Shown in pieces: positions 26,160 to 35,132 of a stretch of DNA of 64,000 nt (position 1 is the stretch's first letter; every line of letters starts with the position of its first letter). The notes under the pieces are model-generated. The model had not been told where the DNA came from. It ran no database searches and worked only from the letters and a program-made list of their open reading frames with translations. The translations under genes and the position numbers were made by a program. Source of the stretch: Natrinema sp046097095 (GTDB taxonomy: Archaea; Halobacteriota; Halobacteria; Halobacteriales; Natrialbaceae); NCBI RefSeq assembly GCF_046097095.1, contig NZ_CP175698.1:2356001-2420000 (forward strand), given 5' to 3'.

Positions 26160-26936
26160 ATGACGACAGTCGAACCGACGCGTCGACGGCTCTCGACCGG
26201 CCACGAGGTCGAACTGCCGCTCGAGTTGACCTTCGCGATGGGCGGCATCACCGTCCCTGCCCGTCGCAGTCGGCTCGAGGCGGTCCTCCCGGACGATCTC
26301 TCTGCGCTTGCGATCGCCCCCGGCGTCGGCTGCGTCGCGCTCGTCGGGATCCAGTACCACCGCGTCGGCGGCCGGTTCGACGATACCGAGGACGACGGCG
26401 CACTCGAGCCCTACGACGAGTTCGCGGTCATCGTCCCCGCGGTCCGGAACGGGCGGACCGACGCGCCGGGCGCGCAACTGGTCGGCAGCGAGATCGGCGG
26501 CTACGTCCACTGGCTCCCCGTCACGACCGACGCCTCGGTCGCGCTCGGCCGCGAGATCTGGGGGTATCCAAAGGAGCGGGCCGACATCGAGATCGACGAC
26601 GGGCCCCAAAGGTTCCAATGCGTCGTCGCCGAGGATTCCGACGACAGTCGAGGGCGGGAATGGGTTCGACTCGCGGTCGCTCCGCCCCGAACTCGAGTCG
26701 GCACCGATCACCGCGAGTGGACGCTATGGAGCTACACGACCATGGGCGACGACCTCCTGCGGACGCGGGCCGAGATCTGGGGAGACATTTCGTTCGGAAC
26801 CCCAATCGGTGCGACGCTCGAGATTGATTCAGAACTGCGAGCGCAACTAGCCTGCTGGACTCAGCCGCTCGCGCGACTGTCTGGGCCTCGAGTGCGTGCG
26901 CGGTTGCATCCGGGCGAACCGGTCGGTAAGGCGTGA
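26160..26936 (+). CDS. acetoacetate-decarboxylase-like protein
   Basis: A 258-residue protein with the ADC-like fold. The segment ALGREIWGYPKERADIE near residues 128-144 corresponds to the active site, where clostridial acetoacetate decarboxylase has two adjacent lysines (Lys115-Lys116). Here the first lysine is present but the second is glutamate, so the pKa shift used for Schiff-base chemistry may be lost. A later EIWGDISFGTP segment also fits. It may be a hydratase, a lyase or a non-catalytic binder. It is monocistronic and next to pdxS. Confidence 0.78.
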   Translation: MTTVEPTRRRLSTGHEVELPLELTFAMGGITVPARRSRLEAVLPDDLSALAIAPGVGCVALVGIQYHRVGGRFDDTEDDGALEPYDEFAVIVPAVRNGRTDAPGAQLVGSEIGGYVHWLPVTTDASVALGREIWGYPKERADIEIDDGPQRFQCVVAEDSDDSRGREWVRLAVAPPRTRVGTDHREWTLWSYTTMGDDLLRTRAEIWGDISFGTPIGATLEIDSELRAQLACWTQPLARLSGPRVRARLHPGEPVGKA

Positions 26937-27051
26937 GACGCGCGTCCCTCGTGTCGCCGTTTCCGCTCCGGCTGACCGGCTTCATTCTGTCATCCGTGTG
27001 ACTCGGACTCGAACGGACACGCGTAAGTACAGTGGCTCACAACTGCGTACT

Positions 27052-27966
27052 ATGACTGACGAAACCGAGACCGATCTCGAGGAACTGCGACGCGGGACCG
27101 ATCTCGTCAAGCGCGGGTTCGCCCGGATGCAGAAGGGCGGCGTCATCATGGACGTCGTCGACCCCGAACAGGCCCGCATCGCCGAGGAAGCCGGCGCAGT
27201 CGCCGTGATGGCCCTGGAAGCTGTCCCCGCGGACATCCGCAAGCGCGGTGGCGTCGCCCGGATGGCCGACCCCGCCGATGTCGCGGAGATCGTCGAGTCG
27301 GTCTCGATCCCGGTTATGGGCAAATCCCGTATCGGCCACACGAAGGAAGCCCAGATCTTAGAGGCTGTCGGCGTCGACATGATCGACGAGTCCGAGGTGC
27401 TGACGCCCGCCGACGACGCCTATCACATCGACAAGCGCGACTTCACCGCACCGTTCGTCTGTGGCGCGCGCAACCTCGGCGAGGCCCTGCGCCGGATCGA
27501 CGAGGGCGCGGCGATGATCCGGACCAAAGGCGAGGCCGGTACCGGCGACGTCAATCAGGCCGTCCACCACCAGCGAACCATCAAGGGTGCAATCCGCAAG
27601 CTTGAGGGAATGAGCCACGAGGAACGCGAGGCCTACGCCCGCGAGATCGAAGCGCCCGCGGACCTCGTCCACGAGACCGCCGAAATGGGCCGGCTGCCGG
27701 TCGTCAACTTCGCCGCTGGCGGGATCGCGACGCCGGCCGACGCCGCGCTCATGATGCACCACGAGTGCGACGGCATCTTCGTCGGCAGCGGTATCTTCGG
27801 CGCAGAGAACCCGCCCGAGATGGCCGAGGCCATCGTCGAGGCGACCAACAACTGGGACGATCCCGAGACGCTCGCAGAGATTTCGAAGAACCTCGGCAAG
27901 AGCATGAAAGGCGACGCGAACGTCGACCTCCCCGAAGAGGAGCAACTGCAGGACCGGGGCGTCTGA
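27052..27966 (+). CDS. pdxS: pyridoxal 5'-phosphate synthase, lyase subunit
   Basis: A 304-residue (beta/alpha)8 enzyme that makes PLP from ribose 5-phosphate, glyceraldehyde 3-phosphate and ammonia supplied by PdxT. The first active-site lysine is in PVMGKSRIGH near residue 90, and the phosphate-binding GEAGTGDVNQAVHH lies near 165. Other family hallmarks are GGVIMDVVDPEQARIAEEAG and VNFAAGGIATPADAALMM. The pdxT gene is not within the window. The start at ATG 27052 follows a TATA-like stretch about 26 nt before it; earlier in-frame starts add polar residues. Confidence 0.96.
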   Translation: MTDETETDLEELRRGTDLVKRGFARMQKGGVIMDVVDPEQARIAEEAGAVAVMALEAVPADIRKRGGVARMADPADVAEIVESVSIPVMGKSRIGHTKEAQILEAVGVDMIDESEVLTPADDAYHIDKRDFTAPFVCGARNLGEALRRIDEGAAMIRTKGEAGTGDVNQAVHHQRTIKGAIRKLEGMSHEEREAYAREIEAPADLVHETAEMGRLPVVNFAAGGIATPADAALMMHHECDGIFVGSGIFGAENPPEMAEAIVEATNNWDDPETLAEISKNLGKSMKGDANVDLPEEEQLQDRGV

Positions 27967-28059
27967 GCGAGTCGAGATCCGTTTCCGTCCGTTGACGATT
28001 CGAACCGGCGACAGATCGGCAAGCGCGCTCGTTTTCTCCGTCTACGACGTACCGGTTGT

Positions 28060-28824
28060 ATGACTCAGGTGGCGCCTCAAACCGACCTAGAGCGGGTTAC
28101 TAACACACTCACAGCGGGAATCGACCGGTTGCTCGTGGAGCCCGCGGCCGACGGATCGGAGGCAGCGGCTGACCTCTTGGACGTCGTCCGGGAGATCGAC
28201 GACCTCCTCGAGACGATCGATTTCGAGCAGCTACCGGACGCCGTTGACACGTCGGCCCTGCCGGATCTCGTCGAACCGGATCGAGTTACGGATGCCATCC
28301 GCGAACGAGATCCGGACCTCGCCCTCGATTTCACCCCGATCCGACGTGCGCTCGTCCGCCGAGAGCTCTGGAACGCCGTCGATCTCGTCGGTTTCCGACG
28401 GGAACTGCGCCACCTCAGGCGCGAACTCGAGGACGTCGTCGGACCCGGCGCACTCGGGTCGGCCGGTGACTCCGAGGCGGCGGCCACGATCGGGGAACTC
28501 GTTGAGGATCTGACACCCGACGCGACGAACGCGGCGTTGCAACAAGAGGCGAAACAGAAGGCGAAGGCGGCCCGTAGCGGCGTTATCGACGGCCATTCCA
28601 AGCTCGAAGCGCTGTACGAGTCGGCGGGCCGCGGCCCCGGCTACGCCGGTCGACGACCGGTCTCGAACAACCCGACTGCGGTTTCATCGCTACCGTGCGG
28701 TCCGCTTCCGGCCGGCGTCTCGACGAGGGTCTCGACCGTGCCGGCGAACGTTCGGCTGGCGAAGGTCGACGCACTCCCGCGGATATACGGTCGTCGTTGG
28801 AAGACGGCCGCCCGCCCGAAGTGA
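28060..28824 (+). CDS. conserved haloarchaeal helical protein
   Basis: A 254-residue, very acidic, mostly helical soluble protein (MTQVAPQTDLERVTNTLTAG). Repeated Leu-Asp-Asp phrases such as LLDVVREIDDLLETIDFEQ suggest coiled-coil or helical-bundle structure. The C-terminus is basic and conserved-looking (DALPRIYGRRWKTAARP). No catalytic motif seen. Not recognised. It is convergent with the membrane protein at 28829, 4 bp between stops. Confidence 0.7.
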   Translation: MTQVAPQTDLERVTNTLTAGIDRLLVEPAADGSEAAADLLDVVREIDDLLETIDFEQLPDAVDTSALPDLVEPDRVTDAIRERDPDLALDFTPIRRALVRRELWNAVDLVGFRRELRHLRRELEDVVGPGALGSAGDSEAAATIGELVEDLTPDATNAALQQEAKQKAKAARSGVIDGHSKLEALYESAGRGPGYAGRRPVSNNPTAVSSLPCGPLPAGVSTRVSTVPANVRLAKVDALPRIYGRRWKTAARPK

Positions 28825-28828
28825 GTCG

Positions 28829-29197
28829 TCACCGTCTCGAGTCCGATCCCCACCACGTCTCCAGCGGCGGGACGATACCCGTTCGAAGAAGCGCGAGAAA
28901 CGCCAGATAGGTCACCGTCGCGCCACAGCACAGCGACAGCACCGCCGTCGGCGCGATTCGAGCACCGACGGCGGCCCCGCTGATCGCCGCTGCAAGCGAC
29001 GCGAGTTGGACGGTCCACCGCTCCCAGTACGAGCGGACGAGCGCGGGGTCTCGAGCAGCGAGTATCTCGAATACGACCGTTGTGGTACCACCGAGGAGCA
29101 ACAATCCGACCGAAAGCGACGCATCGACGCGGACGACGAGGGCCAGAAACGCGGCGAGCGCGAGCACCGCGAGCGCGCCGTCGGTCCGCGTCCCCAT
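28829..29197 (-). CDS. small multi-span membrane protein
   Basis: A 122-residue protein with about four transmembrane helices, starting MGTRTDGALAVLALAAFLAL. It follows thrB with only 3 nt between the thrB stop and its start, so the two are very likely co-transcribed. It has no known family motif. A transport or sensing role cannot be told from the sequence. Confidence 0.7.
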   Translation of the reverse strand: MGTRTDGALAVLALAAFLALVVRVDASLSVGLLLLGGTTTVVFEILAARDPALVRSYWERWTVQLASLAAAISGAAVGARIAPTAVLSLCCGATVTYLAFLALLRTGIVPPLETWWGSDSRR

Positions 29198-29200
29198 CCG

Positions 29201-30088
29201 CTACGCGCCGTCGCGGTACAGCCGCGCTCCCTCGCCGATCGCGGTCTGGTAGGCCCGGCTCTCGATCCCGACGGCGTCGAAGGCATCGACCATCGCCGCG
29301 GCGACCGCCTGCCGGTCGCGTCGGTGGCAGGCCGCCAGAATTCCCGGCCCGGCACCGCTTACCGTCACACCGGTCGCGCCCGCCTCGAGCGCGGCGTCGC
29401 GGACTCGATCGTAGCCGTCGATGAGTTTTGTCCGTTCGGGCGTGACGATGGCGTCACACATGCCTTTGCCGACGAGGTCGGGGTCGTTTCGGGTCATGCC
29501 GACGGTCAGCGTGGCGGCGTTGCCGACGGTGTCGACGACGTCGTCCATCGCGGCCGATTGGGGGACGACACCGCGTGCGTCGCGCGTGGAGACGGCCATT
29601 TCGGGGAGGCAGGCGACGACCGGAACGGTGGCGTCGACTTGCGTAACGCCGTCGTCGGTGACGACGGTGAAGCCGCCTAACAGTGAGGGGGCGACGTTGT
29701 CCGCGTGGGCCTCGCCGGAGACGAGCGCCTCGCCCTCGGCGGCGATGGGGACGAGTTCGTTCCGAGTGTAGCCGCGGTCGTAGAGGGCGTTTAGCGCAAC
29801 GGCGGCTGCAGCGGCGCTGGCGGCCGACGAGCCGAGCCCCGAAGAGGGCCGGACGCCCTTATCGATCCGAATTCGAGCCGGCGCATCCAGCGCGTCAGCG
29901 ACCGCGCCGACGGTGTTCTTCTCGGGATCTTCCGGGATGTACTCGCTGCCAGCACCGGTGACCGTAATCGTCGTCTTCGGGGCGCGTTCGACGCGAACCA
30001 CGTCGGCGGGCGTCCCGAGTGCGACGCCGAAGACGTCGAAGCCACTCCCGAGGTTCGCACTCGTCGCAGGTGCCCGCACGGTGAGCAT
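29201..30088 (-). CDS. thrB: homoserine kinase
   Basis: A 295-residue GHMP-family kinase phosphorylating homoserine, the step before threonine synthase. The ATP-binding loop is GVRPSSGLGSSAASAAAAAV near residue 90, and the third motif GATGVTVSGAGPGILA is near 250. The start at ATG 30088 (MLTVRAPATSANLGSGFDVF) gives the canonical first strand of the family; a longer frame to 30115 adds nine residues of no family value. No other threonine genes are adjacent. Confidence 0.93.
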   Translation of the reverse strand: MLTVRAPATSANLGSGFDVFGVALGTPADVVRVERAPKTTITVTGAGSEYIPEDPEKNTVGAVADALDAPARIRIDKGVRPSSGLGSSAASAAAAAVALNALYDRGYTRNELVPIAAEGEALVSGEAHADNVAPSLLGGFTVVTDDGVTQVDATVPVVACLPEMAVSTRDARGVVPQSAAMDDVVDTVGNAATLTVGMTRNDPDLVGKGMCDAIVTPERTKLIDGYDRVRDAALEAGATGVTVSGAGPGILAACHRRDRQAVAAAMVDAFDAVGIESRAYQTAIGEGARLYRDGA

Positions 30089-30208
30089 GCCGAGTCCTTC
30101 CGAGACTGCAGGCAAAAAGGTAGCGAACGACGACGACGCCGAACCGGCGCGCCGTCACCGACTCGAACCGCCTACACGTCCGTGCGGCGAGTCGCCGCCA
30201 GCGCTTCG

Positions 30209-33154
30209 TTACTCGTCTTCGGCGCTCGCTCCGAAGGTGAACACGTCTTCGCTTTCGGGTTCGTCGTCCGTCTCGTCGTCTCCGTCGTCATCGCTTTCGG
30301 GCTCGTCGGTCGCGGCCGGATCATCGTCGACCGCGTCGTCGGGGGTGCCAGCGCTGTCGCCGTCGCTCGCTGGCTCGTCCGTTGGTTCGTCGTTCGTCAC
30401 TTCGTCGGCCTCGGCGTCGTCCTCGAGTCCGAGGATCTCGTCCGCATCGAGTTCATCGGCTTGATCGTCGGCTGCCGGCGCGTCCGTCGCTTCGCGAGTC
30501 ACCGCGTCGTCGGTAGCCGGCTCGGTTTCGATCGCCCCATCGTTCGAACCGCCCTCGGCGGCGTCGGCCGTCGCTCGCTCGAGCTCGTCGTCGGTCGACG
30601 CGTCCGTAGCGATGTCGAGTCCGTCGTCGCCGTCGTCGGCTTCAGCGGATGTGTCCGCGTCGGCTCCGTCGGTATCGTCGTCGGCGTCGAACGTGATCCC
30701 ACGGTCCCGGTCGGTCTCCTCGTCACCGTTCTCGTCGATGTCGGTGTCGAACTTCGCGTCGGCCGTTCCGAGCTCCGCGTCGACATCGAACGTCGACGTG
30801 AGGTCGACGTCCTCGCGGTCGACTTCGGTGTCGAACCGGTCGAGCGCTTCGGACAGCTGTGCGGCCTGCTGAGAGAGGTTCGAGGCGGACTTCGTCACTT
30901 CGGTCAGTGCAGTCGTCTGTTCCTCGGCCGCAGCGGCGACGTTCTCGGCCTCGGAGGTCGTCTCCTCGGAAATCGTCGCCGCGTCGTCGACCATCGCCAC
31001 GACCTCCTGAGTCGAGGCCGCCTGCTCTTCGGTTGCAGCGGAAATCTCCTGCACGCCCACGTTGGTCTCCTGGGCGAGTTCGGCAATCTGCTCGAGCGCC
31101 GTGACCGCTTCCTCGACCTGTTCGCTTGCGTCTTCGATATCGGCGCTCGTTCCTTCGACTTCCGCGGCGGACTCTTCGGTCCGATCTCGGATTGCCTCGA
31201 GCCGGTCTTCGGCCTCGTCGGCCGCCTGCGCGACGTCCTCGGAGAGGGTCTTGACCTCTTTCGCGACGACGGAGAATCCTTCGTCGTCTTTGCCGCCCGC
31301 GGATCGGGAGGCTTCGATGTTGGCGTTCAGCGCCAGCATGTTGGTCTGGCGGGCGATCTCGGAGATCGTGTTGATCAGTTCGTCGATCTGCTGGACCTCG
31401 TCCTCAAGTCGCCGGATCTCGTCGACCGCGCTGCCCGCTTCGGTCTCGATCTCCTCCATGGCGGCGATCGCTTCCTGTGCGGCTTCCTGTCCGTCCTGTC
31501 CGGTATCGACGGTCCGTTCGGCGATGTCGGCGACCTCGTTCGAGGATGCGGCGATCTCTTCGGTCGTCGTCGACAGCGCACTCATCTCCTGGTTGACCGA
31601 CTGCAGCGATTCGTTCTGCCGGTCGGCACCGTCGGAAATCTCCTGAATCGATCCAGTAACCTGCTGGGAGGCCGAGCGGACCTCCTCGCTCGAGGCGGTG
31701 ACCTGCTCGGAGGCGGTCGCGACGTCGGTCGCGAACCGGTTGAGCTCGGCGATGGTTTGCTCGATCTCATCGAGCATGTCGTTGAAGTCCGTGGCGATCT
31801 CGGCCATCGCCTCGTTGTCGCCGTCGGCGACCATCCGAGCGGTCAGATCGCCGTCGGCGGCCGCCTCCATCACGTCGCTGTAGGCGTCGGCCGTCTGCTC
31901 GAGGTTGTCGTTGATCTCCTGGACGCGTTTGCGCTCGCGTTCGGCGTCCTCGCGCGCGGATTCGGCCTCCCGAATCTGTTCGCGCAACGCGTCACGCATC
32001 GAGTCGAAGCCGTTGTAGAGTCGACCGATGTTGTCGATCCGCTTGGTTTCGAGGTCGACGTCGAGGTTGCCCTCTTCCATCTGGCCGGCCTTGTCGGTGA
32101 GGCGGTCGATCGAGACGGCGGTGTTCCGACCGAGGACGGCACCGACCGCACCGATCAGCAAGACGCCGAGAATCGTCGTTAAAATCCCCCACTGATTGAC
32201 GGTGTTGACGAACCCGAGCGCCTCGCTGGCGGGTTGGTGGCTCACGACGACCCAGTCGGTGCCGAACACGCGCGCGGCGCTGGTGACGTACTCGCTGTGG
32301 CCGTCACTGCCGAAGTTGTACGCGCCGTTCTCGAACGTCAGCGCCGAACTCGAGGTCCGCGTCGTGGTCGCGCCCTCGGTCCGGGCGGTCTCGAGGAGGC
32401 TGGTGTTGCCGCTGTACGTGAGCCCGAGCGTCGCGTGGTCGTGACCATCGCCGATCTTCTGGCCCTCGCCGTGGTGGCCTTCGGAGCCGTAGCCGACGTT
32501 GTCGAGCATGATCTCGTTATCGCCGTCGACGATCATCGTCGTGACGCCCTCGTTGTCCTGCAGTTGGTTTGCGTACGCCTCGAAATCAGCCGTGTAGACG
32601 ACCGCTCGGTCCTCGTTCGCGGCGGAGAGCTGGACGTACGTGACAACGGTCGTGTTCTGGTCGAACTCGCCCTCGGCGAGGTACGCGTTCGAGACCCAGG
32701 GAACGTTCGTCGTCGCCTGCGAGTAGGCCTCGCTCGGGACGTTCAGTTTGCTTGCTGCCACGTCACGGTAGGCCCCGTTGGTGCTGGCCGTCACCGTTTC
32801 GTTGGAGAGGTCGACGTAGGAGATATCGAACGTGTCGGTGTCCAGATGTTCCTGCCAGTCGAGGAACCGACGTTGGATCGCCCCTGAATCGTCGCTGGCG
32901 ACGACGTCCGATCTGACGATCGTCCCGATCGTGTGTTCGTTCTGCTCGTTCCACATCTGCAGACTCTGTGCTTCCTGTCTGGCCGAAGACGCGTGATCCG
33001 TCTGAACGCGGTCTTCGACCTGGTTAGTGATTCCTGCGGTCGCCCCGTATCCGATCAGGCCGACCGATAGCCCGAGAATTAGCAACGCGATCCCGAACTT
33101 GACCGCGTACCTCCGTCGGACAGCTGTCGGCACCAATCGTCTAGCGATATCCAT
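30209..33154 (-). CDS. methyl-accepting chemotaxis transducer (Htr type) with long acidic tail
   Basis: A 981-residue chemoreceptor. One transmembrane helix is at about residues 18-40, an extracellular sensor (dCache-like) follows to about 290, and a second helix lies near 300-325 (ILTTILGVLLIGAVGAVLG). HAMP-type segments follow, then the signalling domain with the hairpin tip EIARQTNMLALNANIEASR. The last ~200 residues are a low-complexity, extremely acidic tail. It is divergent from the Tat lipoprotein binding protein at 33431, suggesting a BasB-BasT-like pair. Start ATG 33154 is set by the TATA box just upstream. Confidence 0.92.
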   Translation of the reverse strand: MDIARRLVPTAVRRRYAVKFGIALLILGLSVGLIGYGATAGITNQVEDRVQTDHASSARQEAQSLQMWNEQNEHTIGTIVRSDVVASDDSGAIQRRFLDWQEHLDTDTFDISYVDLSNETVTASTNGAYRDVAASKLNVPSEAYSQATTNVPWVSNAYLAEGEFDQNTTVVTYVQLSAANEDRAVVYTADFEAYANQLQDNEGVTTMIVDGDNEIMLDNVGYGSEGHHGEGQKIGDGHDHATLGLTYSGNTSLLETARTEGATTTRTSSSALTFENGAYNFGSDGHSEYVTSAARVFGTDWVVVSHQPASEALGFVNTVNQWGILTTILGVLLIGAVGAVLGRNTAVSIDRLTDKAGQMEEGNLDVDLETKRIDNIGRLYNGFDSMRDALREQIREAESAREDAERERKRVQEINDNLEQTADAYSDVMEAAADGDLTARMVADGDNEAMAEIATDFNDMLDEIEQTIAELNRFATDVATASEQVTASSEEVRSASQQVTGSIQEISDGADRQNESLQSVNQEMSALSTTTEEIAASSNEVADIAERTVDTGQDGQEAAQEAIAAMEEIETEAGSAVDEIRRLEDEVQQIDELINTISEIARQTNMLALNANIEASRSAGGKDDEGFSVVAKEVKTLSEDVAQAADEAEDRLEAIRDRTEESAAEVEGTSADIEDASEQVEEAVTALEQIAELAQETNVGVQEISAATEEQAASTQEVVAMVDDAATISEETTSEAENVAAAAEEQTTALTEVTKSASNLSQQAAQLSEALDRFDTEVDREDVDLTSTFDVDAELGTADAKFDTDIDENGDEETDRDRGITFDADDDTDGADADTSAEADDGDDGLDIATDASTDDELERATADAAEGGSNDGAIETEPATDDAVTREATDAPAADDQADELDADEILGLEDDAEADEVTNDEPTDEPASDGDSAGTPDDAVDDDPAATDEPESDDDGDDETDDEPESEDVFTFGASAEDE

Positions 33155-33180
33155 CGATAGCACACGCGTGATTTTGTCAC

Positions 33181-33190
33181 TACATAAATG
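33181..33190 (-). promoter_or_regulatory. TATA box of the chemotaxis transducer
   Basis: On the minus strand the stretch reads CATTTATGTA, centred about 31 nt before ATG 33154. It supports the shorter start and a short or absent 5' leader. The rest of the 276 bp divergent region is AT-rich and probably holds the lipoprotein's promoter too. Confidence 0.45.
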
Positions 33191-33430
33191 ATGTTCCGAA
33201 GTTATCGGAGCTGATAATCGCACCCGGAAAAGCGAAGTGTCCGAATGATGTCCACTTCGTCCTATAAAACCGTATTTTCCTGAAATCTATATATTTCATC
33301 CATTGTATGGGGGTGTTGCAGCTGTGGAGTTGAATATCATCTATGTCGAATTACTGTCTTGCGCGTTCATGACTCTCCAGTGAAATTCTTCGCAAACGTT
33401 AAGAAACATAGGTCGAAACGACTGCCCAAT

Positions 33431-34762
33431 ATGGACGACGCGTATGACGGGCACGAAACCGGAACCGACACGGACCGACGGCACGGTCTCGACCGCCGTC
33501 GAGTACTCAAAACGACAGCCGGTGGAGCGGCCGGCCTCTCGCTTGCGGGCTGTCTCGGAACGGCCGGCTCGATCGTCGGCGGCAACGACGTCGAGCCGGT
33601 GACGATCGGCGTTCTCGCACCGAACCCGGACAGCGATTCCACCGGCCGCTCGATCGTTCGCGGAGCGCAGATCGCCGTCCGCGAATTACGAGAGGCAGAC
33701 GGTATCAACGGTCGCGACGTCGAGATGGTCGTCGGCGACACGAACTCGAGTTCGCTCGAGGCCCGTCGCCAGTACCAGCGGCTCATCCTCGAGGAGGGGG
33801 CCGACGTCACCGTCGGCATTTCCACGAGCGAGGCGCTCGTGGAGCTAATGGACGACATCGCGGAGCAACAGACGCTCCACCTCACGGCGGGAGCCGCGAC
33901 AACGACGGCCAGCCAGAAGGTAAACGAGGAATACGAGACGTACAAGTATCACTTCCGCGTCGGTCCGATCAACGGTTCGAACCTCGCGCAGGCGCAGATC
34001 GACTTCCTGTCCGAGAAGGGAGCCGATATCGGCTGGAACTCGGTCGCCGTTCTCGCCGAAGACTACGACTGGACCAAGGGGCTGTGGGCGTTCTATCAGA
34101 GCCACTTCGACGATCTTGACATTGACGTGACGATGTGGGACCGGTATCCGCCGGCGACCGACGACTTCTCGTCGATCTACGACGATGTCGAAGCGTCGGG
34201 GGCCGACGCGGCGTTCATCTCGACGGCACACACCGGTACCGCCGCCCTGCAAGACTGGGGGCCGGCGGAGCGAGAGTTCGCTTTCGGCGGCATTCACGTC
34301 CCGATGCAGCTCCCGTCGTACTACCGACTGACCGACGGAGCGTGCCGATTCGCCGTAGGATACGCCAGCGCCACGGAGACCAGCAAACTCACCAGTGAGA
34401 CGCAACCGTTCGTCAAAAGCTATAAGGACACCTACAACGGGCGGAGCCCGGTCTACACCGGCTTCATCGCCTACGACGCGGTCAAACTGTTCGCTCGCGC
34501 CGCCAATGAGACCAAGACGACCGACTCCGAGAAGTTGGTTGGCAAACTCGAGGACATGAGCTTCACCGGGACGACCGGTAAGATTGCGTTCCACGGGCCG
34601 GACCACCAGTACGCACACGACGTCATCTACGGGGAGGAATACGTCCACCCCGTGTACTTCCAATGGCAGGAAAACGACGATGGCGGGGGCTCTCAGGAGG
34701 TTATCTGGCCTGATCAGCACGCGCCCGACGACGCCAAGTACCTCGATCCGAACTGGTTCTAA
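33431..34762 (+). CDS. Tat lipoprotein, ligand-binding protein (Leu/Ile/Val or amide type)
   Basis: A 443-residue type I periplasmic-binding protein. A twin-arginine signal (GLDRRRVLKTTAGGAAG) ends in the lipobox LAGC, so the mature protein is lipid-anchored. The body has the first strand VTIGVLAPNPDSD, a GINGRDVEMVVGD segment, and later EYVHPVYFQW typical of branched-chain amino acid or urea/amide binding proteins. No permease or ATPase gene is next to it. Its divergent neighbour is a chemotaxis transducer, so it probably serves as that receptor's external sensor, as BasB does for BasT. Start at ATG 33431 agrees with an AT-rich box 30 nt upstream. Confidence 0.9.
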   Translation: MDDAYDGHETGTDTDRRHGLDRRRVLKTTAGGAAGLSLAGCLGTAGSIVGGNDVEPVTIGVLAPNPDSDSTGRSIVRGAQIAVRELREADGINGRDVEMVVGDTNSSSLEARRQYQRLILEEGADVTVGISTSEALVELMDDIAEQQTLHLTAGAATTTASQKVNEEYETYKYHFRVGPINGSNLAQAQIDFLSEKGADIGWNSVAVLAEDYDWTKGLWAFYQSHFDDLDIDVTMWDRYPPATDDFSSIYDDVEASGADAAFISTAHTGTAALQDWGPAEREFAFGGIHVPMQLPSYYRLTDGACRFAVGYASATETSKLTSETQPFVKSYKDTYNGRSPVYTGFIAYDAVKLFARAANETKTTDSEKLVGKLEDMSFTGTTGKIAFHGPDHQYAHDVIYGEEYVHPVYFQWQENDDGGGSQEVIWPDQHAPDDAKYLDPNWF

Positions 34763-35132
34763 GTCGTTGGGTTCCGGCCTCGAGCCGCTTTTCCCGACGC
34801 TGTCTGCTGAGGACCGTGTCCGTCGGATACGCCTGCCCGTCGAGTTCGCGCGTCGTGTTCAGAGTAAAGTCGGAAATCTGCGTGCCAATGACTCTGCTCG
34901 AGGACCGACAGTAGCACAGTGTAGTCGACGCGGGAGTCGTCGAGTCGGATCAGCACCGTCCCCTGCTCCGGCTGCGGGGTGCGGCGGTCGACCAGTCGAA
35001 CGGCAGCGAGAACTCCTGCGTGAGTTCGAGCTATAGTAGCCACTGGTCACTGCACATCTGATCGCTGGACGGCATTGCGATTATGTGTGAATCGTTTCAG
35101 TTACTACTTTAGTCGTCTTCGCGCTCGCCGCC
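34763..35132. other. 370 bp gap without a supported gene
   Basis: On the minus strand a 94-codon frame (34759-35043) has a few acidic stretches but no recognisable domain and overlaps the preceding gene's stop. I do not call it. There is a T-rich, AT-rich stretch near 35090-35110, compatible with transcription stops of the two convergent genes. Confidence 0.5.

Noticed and set aside
30182..32182. Long open frame on the plus strand opposite the chemotaxis transducer
   Set aside because: It is antisense to a well-supported transducer, has an Arg/Gly/Val-rich composition unlike haloarchaeal proteins, and shows no domain; it is a GC-bias shadow frame.
34759..35043. 94-codon minus-strand frame after the binding-protein gene
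   Set aside because: No family resemblance, overlaps a real stop codon and has mixed composition; left as a gap.
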